Shown one piece after another: positions 1 through 9,040 of a DNA stretch of 46,098 bases. Numbering within the stretch: the stretch's first letter is position 1; every line of letters starts with the position of its first letter. The stretch comes from Clostridia bacterium (lineage in GTDB: Bacteria > Bacillota > Clostridia > TANB77 > CAG-508), in assembly GCA_022794615.1 (NCBI GenBank), contig JAAWFD010000032.1, forward strand, positions 1 through 46,098, in the 5' to 3' direction. The position numbers and the translations under genes are program-made. Below the pieces are notes generated by a model, which did not search any database, was not told where the DNA came from, and saw only the letters and a program-made list of their open reading frames with translations.

Positions 1-95
1 TGTTGGAATATAATTTTATTTTTTTAATACATAATTCCATCTCTACTTTCAAACAGCTTAAATATAACTTTATTTTTTAGAACACCTTATTTCGC

Positions 96-119
96 AGGCA
101 ACGGTAATCACCGTTACCT
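96..119 (-). repeat. Dispersed hairpin family member A, 3' of ORF 317-4339
   Basis: Minus strand AGGTAACGGTGATTACCGTTGCCT flanked by AGCTATTTTTCT and GCGAAATA. Confidence 0.75.
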
Positions 120-240
120 AGAAAAATAGCTAAAATAAAAAAACATTAGTATTTGTTGCAAAATGCAAAGAAGTCTCATAACACTCTATTTAACAGGAAA
201 AGAGATAACAAACTCTTTTAGTTTATTACCTCTTTCTTTG

Positions 241-282
241 TTATAACCTTTTAGTTATAATCTTTTAGTTATAACCTTTCAG
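241..282. repeat. 14-bp tandem repeat, 3 copies
   Basis: ttataaccttttag ttataatcttttag ttataacctttcag. Confidence 0.85.
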
Positions 283-316
283 TTAGTATCTTTTTTTATA
301 TTTTTATAGTTAGATA

Positions 317-3300
317 TTAGACATTTTTATTAATAATCTTTTTTCTTATTAGTATAATTCCTACTATTAGTATTGATAATCCTACTATTGATATTCCTAC
401 ATATGTAATAATGTTCATATCACTACCTGTTGGTGGTGTAATTATTAATCTTACTGTATCATCATCAGATTCATTTGGACTTGCAGGATTTACAATTGGA
501 TTATAATTTCCTGGTATCGCATTTTCAAATGGTCTACTTCCTGCTATTTCAGACACTTCTATAAAATTCTCTATTGTAATTTCATCTTTACTTGCTAATA
601 ATTTACTTGCATACAATTTTACTGATTTTGCATTGTCTGCACCTATTTTTATATTTGCTAATTTGTTTTGTTCTATTGATTTTGGTTTTAATTGTGATAT
701 TACATATTTGCTTTCATTAGGTTTTATACTATTGTATACTTCTTCTGATATATATCCTAAATCTCTTAATTGATCAATTGTTGTTATATCCCAATCTTGA
801 TTATTCTTCTCTTTATCAAATACCATTTCTGAATCCATATAATCTGCTAAGTTATTAATTGTTATTGTCTTTATCTGTCCTTCTTTTACTCCATAGTAAT
901 AATATTCTTGACTATCATAATCTACTTCACTAGTATTCTTTACTGTTATTGTATATTCTAGTTCTAATGTTGCACCATGTAATAAATTCGTTTCAATCTC
1001 TACTGGTACTATTCCATCTAATCCTGAACGTACAAATTGTAGTTTAGAATTTATATCTGATGGATTTCCCTGTACTAGAACTTCTTGGTTTGAAGTCTTT
1101 ATTGTCATAAATGTTATGTCTTTTGATGTTTCTATACTATTTTTTGGTTTTTCTATAATTCCGAAATCCATGTTTGTATAATTATTTATAAATTCCTGAT
1201 GTACTAATTTTCCTTCATCATCATACCATGCTGATATTTGTGTATCTTTGGATGTATGTTCTACTCCTATATTTAACTTTGCTGTAAATGCTTCTGCAGT
1301 TGTTTTTGCATATACATTTTTAATTGTTGCATTATTTACTACATTTGGCATTCCTGCATTTCTTTGTGCCATATCGTCTATAGCATCTGAATATCTGCTA
1401 TTTTCTTGTATTACATACCACTTATCACTGCTATATGTTTTACCATTATATTCTAGTGTTTGGTTTGCTATTGCATTTTTAATTATTCCCGATGTTATTA
1501 TTGTAGATTTATATTCATTTACATCAGTTATTTCTCTTACTAGATTCCCTGATTTATCTAATATTTGGTTTCCTTTTTCATAGATATATTGAATCTTGTA
1601 TTCTCCTGGTAAAATTCCAACATATTTTTTAGTGTTTTCATCATAATAACCAAATTTATAGTTTCCATGTTCATCTGTTTTAGCTATTACTTGTTCTCCA
1701 TTTGAATATGTTGCTACTTTATAGTTTCCATCTACATCTCTTTGAATATTTCCATTTTCATCAAGTTGTACTAATCTTACTGTTACACCTTTTACTACAT
1801 TTTCATTTTCATCAAGAATACCATTTCCTAATCTTTCTTGTCCTTGTCCTACCATTTTGTCAGCATCAATATCTTCAAATACTGTTCCTGATAATGCCCT
1901 TTCTGTTGTTGCTTGTAGCTTAAATCCTGGTGCTACTTCTGTATCATCTTCCATTTTGCAATTATTGACTGGGTCTGTTGCACATAATATTGAATTAATA
2001 TCTACTTGTGCGTTATTTGGGCTTGAATTTACATCTATTGCTGCATATAATTCTCCTACTGCACATGTATCTCCTGGTGCTCTATATGTATTTAATCCAT
2101 AACTACTTACCCCATATCTTGTTTGATAACTTGTTATTTCTGTTATATTTCTTAATGGCTCTTTTTCCCCATTTAATAAGCTATATACAAAATCTTCGCT
2201 TACTTCATATCTTATATATGCTACGTCTCTTGTTTCTTGTGGTTTTAAAGTTACATTTATATTAATATCACATCTATTTAATACTGTTCCTATTTCTGTA
2301 GGTGATTCTGAATTTATACCTTGTAGACTTAATATTTTGTCTCGAGTATCTGCCCATCCTACTATTCTGTTATAGTTTGCATCATAATAGTTTGCTATAC
2401 TTCCAATATCCATCTGTAATGTTGTACTTGCATTTTGGACATTCACTTTGTAAACTACTTCTACACTTAACCTTGCTTTACCATCTATTGCTGCTTGTAT
2501 ATCTGATGCATATACAGCTCTTTCATATATATCTAAATATTTGTTTTGATATCTTACACCTATATTTATTCCTGAATTATTAGTATAATGTTTTTTTCTT
2601 GTTGCATAATCATATACATATTGATAATTATTTACTGTTACTATTACTGCTTCTATATCATTTGATAATTCCATATTTGGTAATTCTCTTGTTCTTATAC
2701 CAAAATTGATATCAGTATATTCAATATTTTTTATTATTTTTTCTACTTCTACACCTTGTATTACTTCAACTTCTTTTCTTTCACTTGATTCAGAATTCAT
2801 TCCTTTATATGCAGACATATTATCAGTTCTTGCTGTTATTAAATTGTTGAAATTGTTTGAGTTGACTTCACTAGTTATTGGGTTATATTGTGAGCTTAGC
2901 TGTCTTCTTTCATTCACATTTTCCGTTCCTTTTGAACCAGATTTTAATGTTTCTATTTTTTGTACAGCTGCATAGTCATATCCATTATATCTAATTCTTA
3001 CTGTATAATTGTCTACTTGGTCATAATCTAAGCCATCAAATGAATATGCTCCATTGGATGTAGTAGTTTCTTTTATTACATTTCCACTTCCATCTAATAA
3101 TTGTACCGTTATGCCACTTATTTTATTTTCATTACTATCATATATGTTGTTAAACTCATTTTCCTTTCCTGATGGTACATCTTGCCATACAAATCCTGAT
3201 ATTTTAGCACTACTCTCTCCTGATGATTGTGGTGGTGGAGGTGGTGGAGGCGGTGTAAGTGTTGTCCACTCTACTAATTTACTATCCTGTCCTCCTTCAG

Positions 3301-4339
3301 ATGCAAAGTATATTAATTGTTGCCCACTTGCTGCTGGATTTTTTAATAATATTATTCTTGCTTTGAATTCTGCATTTGTTACTGTTACTTTTACATTTAT
3401 ATTTTCAGATGTTATGTATTCATTTATTACTGCATAGAATTCTACATTGTTTGGTACATTGCCTGTTCCTATTTCAAATGTTCCATCTGCTTTCTTTCTT
3501 GCCCAACCTGCCGATTTTCCTTCTACTGTTACTACTGTTGCTGCTCCACTATAAGTCATCTTTAATGGTCCTATAAATGTGCTTGAGCCTTGATAAGTTA
3601 CACTTGGTCTATAATCTTCTGAATCAACTTTGTTTGCACTTGCTGCTCCTGTTGTTCCCGATGATGTTGCTATTGCTGTTGCTATATTTTTTTCTGTTTT
3701 ATTATAATTTGATGCTCCAAATGTATTTGCTGTTGAATTTCTATAGAAATCACTATCTAGTATTCCTGAACTGTCTATTAATTTTTTAAATCCCCAGTTA
3801 TGCCATACATTATATATTGTTGATTTTAATTGTCCTTCGTTTGTGCTTATTCCTGATTGTGTTCCATTTGCTTTATATATTAAGTATGCCATTTGTGTAG
3901 CAATTCTATCAGTATTGTCATTTATCTGTACATGTGTATTTCCTTTTCCATATATGTCTATTTTTCCATATCCTGATTTGTTTATATCTATTACATTTAC
4001 AATTTCTAAAGTTGCTCCTGCAATTGTACTTTGTCTGTGGTATAAACATGTTGCTGTATTATATCTTATATCTGCTACATTATTGTATCCTGCTGCTACT
4101 ATATTTTTTATATTAAATATATTTTCTACTGATTCGTTTACAAATCCTTGCTTATCATGTTCTATTGCATATGCAAGTGACCCTGTTGTATATTTGTTGT
4201 TTCTAACAGGTATATTATTAATAAATGTTGCATTTACATCTATTTGAGTCAAGAAGAATGCTATTGATATAATACTTACTATTATTGCTGATATTGTTAA
4301 TGAGATTTTTAATTTACTAGTTTTTAATTTATTATTCAT
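317..4339 (-). CDS. Large secreted cell-surface protein with SdrD-B/Cna-B-like repeats, polyproline linker, possible N-terminal thioester-like domain and C-terminal PPTG + TM + RKK sorting signal
   Basis: ORF of 1340 aa; N-terminal hydrophobic signal; repeats such as SGFVWQDVPSGKEN and SGTVFEDIDADKMVGQGQERLGNGILDENENVVKGVTVRL; C-terminus LIITPPTGSDMNIITYVGISIVGLSILIVGIILIRKK. Confidence 0.85.
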   Translation of the reverse strand: MNNKLKTSKLKISLTISAIIVSIISIAFFLTQIDVNATFINNIPVRNNKYTTGSLAYAIEHDKQGFVNESVENIFNIKNIVAAGYNNVADIRYNTATCLYHRQSTIAGATLEIVNVIDINKSGYGKIDIYGKGNTHVQINDNTDRIATQMAYLIYKANGTQSGISTNEGQLKSTIYNVWHNWGFKKLIDSSGILDSDFYRNSTANTFGASNYNKTEKNIATAIATSSGTTGAASANKVDSEDYRPSVTYQGSSTFIGPLKMTYSGAATVVTVEGKSAGWARKKADGTFEIGTGNVPNNVEFYAVINEYITSENINVKVTVTNAEFKARIILLKNPAASGQQLIYFASEGGQDSKLVEWTTLTPPPPPPPPQSSGESSAKISGFVWQDVPSGKENEFNNIYDSNENKISGITVQLLDGSGNVIKETTTSNGAYSFDGLDYDQVDNYTVRIRYNGYDYAAVQKIETLKSGSKGTENVNERRQLSSQYNPITSEVNSNNFNNLITARTDNMSAYKGMNSESSERKEVEVIQGVEVEKIIKNIEYTDINFGIRTRELPNMELSNDIEAVIVTVNNYQYVYDYATRKKHYTNNSGINIGVRYQNKYLDIYERAVYASDIQAAIDGKARLSVEVVYKVNVQNASTTLQMDIGSIANYYDANYNRIVGWADTRDKILSLQGINSESPTEIGTVLNRCDININVTLKPQETRDVAYIRYEVSEDFVYSLLNGEKEPLRNITEITSYQTRYGVSSYGLNTYRAPGDTCAVGELYAAIDVNSSPNNAQVDINSILCATDPVNNCKMEDDTEVAPGFKLQATTERALSGTVFEDIDADKMVGQGQERLGNGILDENENVVKGVTVRLVQLDENGNIQRDVDGNYKVATYSNGEQVIAKTDEHGNYKFGYYDENTKKYVGILPGEYKIQYIYEKGNQILDKSGNLVREITDVNEYKSTIITSGIIKNAIANQTLEYNGKTYSSDKWYVIQENSRYSDAIDDMAQRNAGMPNVVNNATIKNVYAKTTAEAFTAKLNIGVEHTSKDTQISAWYDDEGKLVHQEFINNYTNMDFGIIEKPKNSIETSKDITFMTIKTSNQEVLVQGNPSDINSKLQFVRSGLDGIVPVEIETNLLHGATLELEYTITVKNTSEVDYDSQEYYYYGVKEGQIKTITINNLADYMDSEMVFDKEKNNQDWDITTIDQLRDLGYISEEVYNSIKPNESKYVISQLKPKSIEQNKLANIKIGADNAKSVKLYASKLLASKDEITIENFIEVSEIAGSRPFENAIPGNYNPIVNPASPNESDDDTVRLIITPPTGSDMNIITYVGISIVGLSILIVGIILIRKKIINKNV

Positions 4340-4360
4340 TTTTTATTCTCCCTTCCTCTA

Positions 4361-7300
4361 TTATTTTATAACCTTTTTCTTGATTATATATATTCCTGTT
4401 AATATTATTATTACACTATTGAATACTACTAATATGTATGCAAATATTCCACCTGTTGCTGGGTTTATTAACATCTCTGCTGTACTTTCATTATTACTTA
4501 AATTTATATCTTTGTATTCTTTGCTATTTGTTGTTTTTGTTATTTTTGCTATATTTGTTATATCAAAGCTTTCTTCTGAATTATCTTTTACTAATGTTAA
4601 TGTTATATCTTTGCTTTCTCCTGGATTTATTACAATACTAGCTAAGCTATTATTGTATAAGTTTCCATCACTTGTAGAATACCATTGTGCATTTAATTCT
4701 GAATTAAATCTCATGTTGTCTGGTAAATAATCTATTATTTCTGTTGCATATCCTGGTAACTCTCCTACATTACTTATTCTTATTGTATATTCTACTAATA
4801 CTGTTGAACCTGCAATTTGTTTACTTGGGATTTCTTCTCTTACTAGTTTTTGGTCTTCATATTTTGTAGTCCTTGTTTCTTGTGAAGTTTTTACTATTAC
4901 TTTTGTGATGTATTTGTCTAATTGTAAGTCAAATTTCTTTAACTCTACTAATTGTAAGTCTATATCAGTTCTATTTTCTTTTAGGTTTATACTGTTTGTT
5001 ATTGCAACTTTTTCTTCACTTTCTGCATTACTTATTATATAGTCTTTTACATTTGAAGCTCCTGATAGTTCATATATATTTGTATCGTATTTAAATATTA
5101 TGTTATAGTTACCTTCTGATAATCCTGAAATTTTGTATTGCCCTTCATTATTTGTTTTTACTTCTATTTCTTTTCCTTCGCTATCTTTTACAAAACTATT
5201 TTGGTTATTTAAGTCTATTACTTTTACAGTAATATTACTTATTCCTTCATTATTGTCTTTTACTCCATTTTTATTTCTGTCTATCCATGCTGTTCCTGAT
5301 ATATTATAAGTTCCTTCAGGATTTCCTTGTCCTTCATCTATGTATTCACTCTCTATTTGTATATTTGCAACATTAGATTGAATCTTTTCTCCTCCATTTA
5401 ATGTTACTGTTACTGTGTTTTGTATTTGTTTACTTGGTATTTTAATTGCACTTACTTTTGTTTCTATTATGACTTTTATTGTCTCTCCTTTTTCTATTTC
5501 TGTCATAATGCTTATTATTCCGTTTTGACAAGTTCCTGTTTGGTCTTCATTTTGCCCTTTCTGTACAAGTGTTACTTTTTGTATTTCTAATCCTGATGGT
5601 AAATAATCTTCTATTGAAATTACAGAACTTATATTTCCTGTATTTCTTACTTCTGCTGTTATTATTACATTATCTCCATCTTTTACCTTTTGATTTTCTG
5701 ATATATTTAGAGTTTGTTTTACAGATACTTGTGTTTTGCCTTGTAATACTTTTACCTCTACTTTATTTGAAACATTATCATCAATTTTTATATATACACC
5801 TTCTGCACTTTCTAACTTGTCTATTGGCATATCTTTCGTATATATTGATGATTGTAATAATACTTGTTTACCTGCTTTTAAGTTTGTTATATTTAATTCT
5901 ACATAATTTTCGTTTGAGTTATATCTTATGTTGTTTATTAAATTGTCAATTTCCTCGTATATATCTGCTTGCACTTCTTCATCATAATATAAGCTGTATG
6001 CTTTTATTTCTGATAAATCTTTATTCCATTCTAATCCTTCTGATAAATATATTCTTACTTTTTTGTTTATTATATCTTTATCTGTTAGATTTTTTATTGT
6101 TGTTGATACTGGCATTATTGAGTCTGTATGTATTTCTACTTCTTCATTATATGCTAATTTGTTTGTTATTTTTATTTCTGCATCTTTTATTATATTTGTT
6201 ATTGTTTGTATTGTACTTTCTGCCATATTTGTTGATGATATTGTTATATTTGTTTTCGAACTATTATTTTCTGACATTTTTCTTGTTACTGCTCTATATA
6301 TTAGTTCTCTTGATTCATTTGGCTGTAAGTTCTGTATTGTAAATATTTTTGTATCTGTGTCTAATTCTCCATATGTATGTTCTATAAATTCTCCATCTTC
6401 TATCATAGGATTTGTTACTATTACTTCTTTTAGATCATACATCTTTCCATTTTCTTGTAGTGCTCTTACATTTAAACTTGTTACTGTTTCATCAGATATA
6501 TTTGTTATTCTTACTGTGTACTTTATTATTTGTTCATTATAAATTTCATCATTGTTATTTAGTACAGCCCCATCTCCTAATTGTGCTAATGTTTCTACCA
6601 TAAATTTGCCATCTATAATTTCTATATTTCCTATTGCCTCTTTTTCATCTGTTGCTAGTTTTACTTTGTTGTTTATACTATATTCTGTTCCTGAATATGT
6701 ATAGCTTGATACTGCTTCTATTTCTATCTTTTCATTGTAATATAAATTTGCTGGTACTTCGATTAATCCCTCTATTGTTTTTATTTCTCCTGGCTCTAGT
6801 ACTATGCTGTTTTCTGTCTTGCTCATTAATTGCGTTTCTTCTTGCTTATAGCTTGTTTGTTTTGCTACTATTGTATTATCTACTGTAATTGGCACTCCAT
6901 AGTTATTTATTATTGTATATTTTACTGGTACTTGTACTGCTCTTTTATTTAATATTGCTAACTCTCCTACTACTTCTATTGCAGTATCACTATATTTTTC
7001 TAAAACAGCTCCTTGACCATTGTAATTTTCTGTTTTTAGATTTGTTACTACTTTTTCATTTGATGATACAATGTTTATTCCTTTTGATTGTGCTTGATAT
7101 GTTGTTCCTTTGTTTGTATATGACATTTTTATTGTGTCTACCTTATTTGCCATCATTCTTTTTACTTCTACATTTGCATTTAATATTATTTGTGTATTTA
7201 TATCACTTGCTATATGATTTGACTGTTTTCCATTAAGTTCAATATATATTTCATTATTTTCAGTAATTGATACATGTTTAACAGTAAAGTTTCCACCTTC

Positions 7301-8650
7301 CGCTGATATTTTTATGTTTTTCTCTATTTCTTTTACCGTTACTCCTTCTGGCATTTTAATTGTAAATGTTGGGTTTTCAAATAACTGGTCTTTATCCATT
7401 GTATTTGTATTTAATGTTATTACTATTCCTATGTTTTGTGTCCCATTTATTGATGATATTGTTTCTATATCCTTTAGTCTGATTGTTGCATGTGCTGTTG
7501 GTTCTATTAAGTCTATCTCTGATTTTTCTTCTATACCATTTATCATTACTTTTTCTTCTATTTTTTCAAAGTTTGATATATTGTCATTATTTTTATCTGT
7601 TACTAATACTTTTTTGTTTTCTATTTTCAGTCCATATGATACCGTTTTTATATCAGATATACTCTGTATTGTAATTGCTACTGTTTTTTCTGGATATGAT
7701 ACTAATATGTATGTTGAGCCTTCTGCTTCTACCAATGTATCCTGATTTATTGTATTTTCTGTTGTTCTTCCTTGTTCGTCTACTGATGTTATTTTTAATT
7801 CATATCTTCCATATTCATCTGCAAACATTGATGATAAATAATTTTTGCTAATTCTACTAGTTTTATAATATGTTTTTGCTACTAACTTACTTCCATCTTT
7901 ATTTATTATTTGAGGAATTAATGTATCTAGTTTTACATTGTTGGATTGTGTTTTATTTAAGTATGATGTTTCTATTTCTATATTTTGTGTATACTCTGTT
8001 TGTTTTGTTCCTTCTGTAGCATACATGCTTCCTTTATATATTTCTGTTGGAACTTCTACTTTTGCACTTATAACACTTCCCATCTGAGATATTTTTGTTT
8101 TTGCTGTATCTTCTATTTGGTATTCTTTGCTGTCCACTTTTGCTTTTACTTTTGTTGCCCATGTTATATCTGCTTCTTCCCCATTGTCCCATACATCAGC
8201 AGAATATAAATAAACTATTTTGTGTCTTGTTTCCCCTTCTATTGTGTTTGGTGTTATTGTTAATATTCCACTTCCATAGTTTGATTTATAACCTGTTATT
8301 AAATTTACTATTTTTGTAGTTGATGGTAATTTTCCATTTATTTTTGGAACATCAATTTCAATTTTTCCATCTGTTATTTTTTGTTCTGCATCTTTTTGTA
8401 AATTGATATTTAATTCCACTTGTAGTAATACCACATCTTCTACTTTTATATATTTTTGTACTCTATTAGATATCTTAGTTGTAATTCCTTCTACGGGTAC
8501 TTGTGATGTCACATTCTCATTTACTAATATAGCATATGTTTCTTTGGCAATTAAAATAAAGTTAGCTATTGTCAATGTCATAACTAACATCATGGCTATC
8601 ATCTTGTTAATAATGCTTGTCTTTTGTTGTTTCTCTGTGTTTACTAGCAT
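4361..8650 (-). CDS. Large secreted DUF11/SdrD-B-like surface protein with NPATG-type sorting signal
   Basis: ORF of 1429 aa; signal peptide; conserved SGTAWIDRNKNGVKDNNEGISNITVKV domain; DUF11-like segment; C-terminus NPATGGIFAYILVVFNSVIIILTGIYIIKKK; 21 bp upstream of the next ORF. Confidence 0.85.
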   Translation of the reverse strand: MLVNTEKQQKTSIINKMIAMMLVMTLTIANFILIAKETYAILVNENVTSQVPVEGITTKISNRVQKYIKVEDVVLLQVELNINLQKDAEQKITDGKIEIDVPKINGKLPSTTKIVNLITGYKSNYGSGILTITPNTIEGETRHKIVYLYSADVWDNGEEADITWATKVKAKVDSKEYQIEDTAKTKISQMGSVISAKVEVPTEIYKGSMYATEGTKQTEYTQNIEIETSYLNKTQSNNVKLDTLIPQIINKDGSKLVAKTYYKTSRISKNYLSSMFADEYGRYELKITSVDEQGRTTENTINQDTLVEAEGSTYILVSYPEKTVAITIQSISDIKTVSYGLKIENKKVLVTDKNNDNISNFEKIEEKVMINGIEEKSEIDLIEPTAHATIRLKDIETISSINGTQNIGIVITLNTNTMDKDQLFENPTFTIKMPEGVTVKEIEKNIKISAEGGNFTVKHVSITENNEIYIELNGKQSNHIASDINTQIILNANVEVKRMMANKVDTIKMSYTNKGTTYQAQSKGINIVSSNEKVVTNLKTENYNGQGAVLEKYSDTAIEVVGELAILNKRAVQVPVKYTIINNYGVPITVDNTIVAKQTSYKQEETQLMSKTENSIVLEPGEIKTIEGLIEVPANLYYNEKIEIEAVSSYTYSGTEYSINNKVKLATDEKEAIGNIEIIDGKFMVETLAQLGDGAVLNNNDEIYNEQIIKYTVRITNISDETVTSLNVRALQENGKMYDLKEVIVTNPMIEDGEFIEHTYGELDTDTKIFTIQNLQPNESRELIYRAVTRKMSENNSSKTNITISSTNMAESTIQTITNIIKDAEIKITNKLAYNEEVEIHTDSIMPVSTTIKNLTDKDIINKKVRIYLSEGLEWNKDLSEIKAYSLYYDEEVQADIYEEIDNLINNIRYNSNENYVELNITNLKAGKQVLLQSSIYTKDMPIDKLESAEGVYIKIDDNVSNKVEVKVLQGKTQVSVKQTLNISENQKVKDGDNVIITAEVRNTGNISSVISIEDYLPSGLEIQKVTLVQKGQNEDQTGTCQNGIISIMTEIEKGETIKVIIETKVSAIKIPSKQIQNTVTVTLNGGEKIQSNVANIQIESEYIDEGQGNPEGTYNISGTAWIDRNKNGVKDNNEGISNITVKVIDLNNQNSFVKDSEGKEIEVKTNNEGQYKISGLSEGNYNIIFKYDTNIYELSGASNVKDYIISNAESEEKVAITNSINLKENRTDIDLQLVELKKFDLQLDKYITKVIVKTSQETRTTKYEDQKLVREEIPSKQIAGSTVLVEYTIRISNVGELPGYATEIIDYLPDNMRFNSELNAQWYSTSDGNLYNNSLASIVINPGESKDITLTLVKDNSEESFDITNIAKITKTTNSKEYKDINLSNNESTAEMLINPATGGIFAYILVVFNSVIIILTGIYIIKKKVIK

Positions 8651-8749
8651 TTTATTTCCTCCTTATTTATATATAACCTCTTGCCAATTTTACCATTTTT
8701 TTCTTATTATGTCAATCAATTTTCGCCTATTTTCAAGCTTTTTTGAGTA

Positions 8750-8776
8750 GTGTCATGGGGACGTTCTTTTTGACAC
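8750..8776 (+). repeat. 27-bp REP-like palindromic repeat, copy 1
   Basis: GTGTCATGGGGACGTTCTTTTTGACAC. Confidence 0.85.
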
Positions 8777-8930
8777 ATTTTCTCTTTGTTTAATATATAA
8801 GAAAAATGTGTGCTAACAAAAGCAAAGTCTTCGACATCCACATGTGCATTTTGCTTCGCTAATATGCACAGATTAATGAAACTTAACCTTATTGTATACG
8901 TAAAAATCTTCGATTTTTCCTATACATTAA

Positions 8931-8976
8931 AAAAACCCAAATTATTAAACTTATTTGTTTAATAATTTAGGTTTTT
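8931..8976. terminator. Terminator-like hairpin inside the REP-bounded interval
   Basis: AAAAACCCAAATTATTAAAC-TTATTT-GTTTAATAATTTAGGTTTTT. Confidence 0.65.
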
Positions 8977-9013
8977 AACTTATTGTAGATTTATATCTTT
9001 ATTTTAACTGTGT

Positions 9014-9040
9014 GTGTCAAAAAGGACGTCCCCATGACAC
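9014..9040 (-). repeat. 27-bp REP-like palindromic repeat, copy 2, inverted relative to copy 1
   Basis: Minus strand GTGTCATGGGGACGTCCTTTTTGACAC; one mismatch to copy 1. Confidence 0.85.

Noticed and set aside
3225-3255. GGTGGTGGAGGTGGTGG simple repeat
   Set aside because: It is the reverse complement of Pro codons encoding the PPPPPPPP linker of the surface protein.
5569-6342. 257-aa plus-strand ORF (and many Leu/Phe/Tyr-rich plus ORFs opposite the large genes)
   Set aside because: Antisense to well-supported coding sequence; composition is the mirror of A-rich coding strand codons, and no domain or ribosome-binding-site support.
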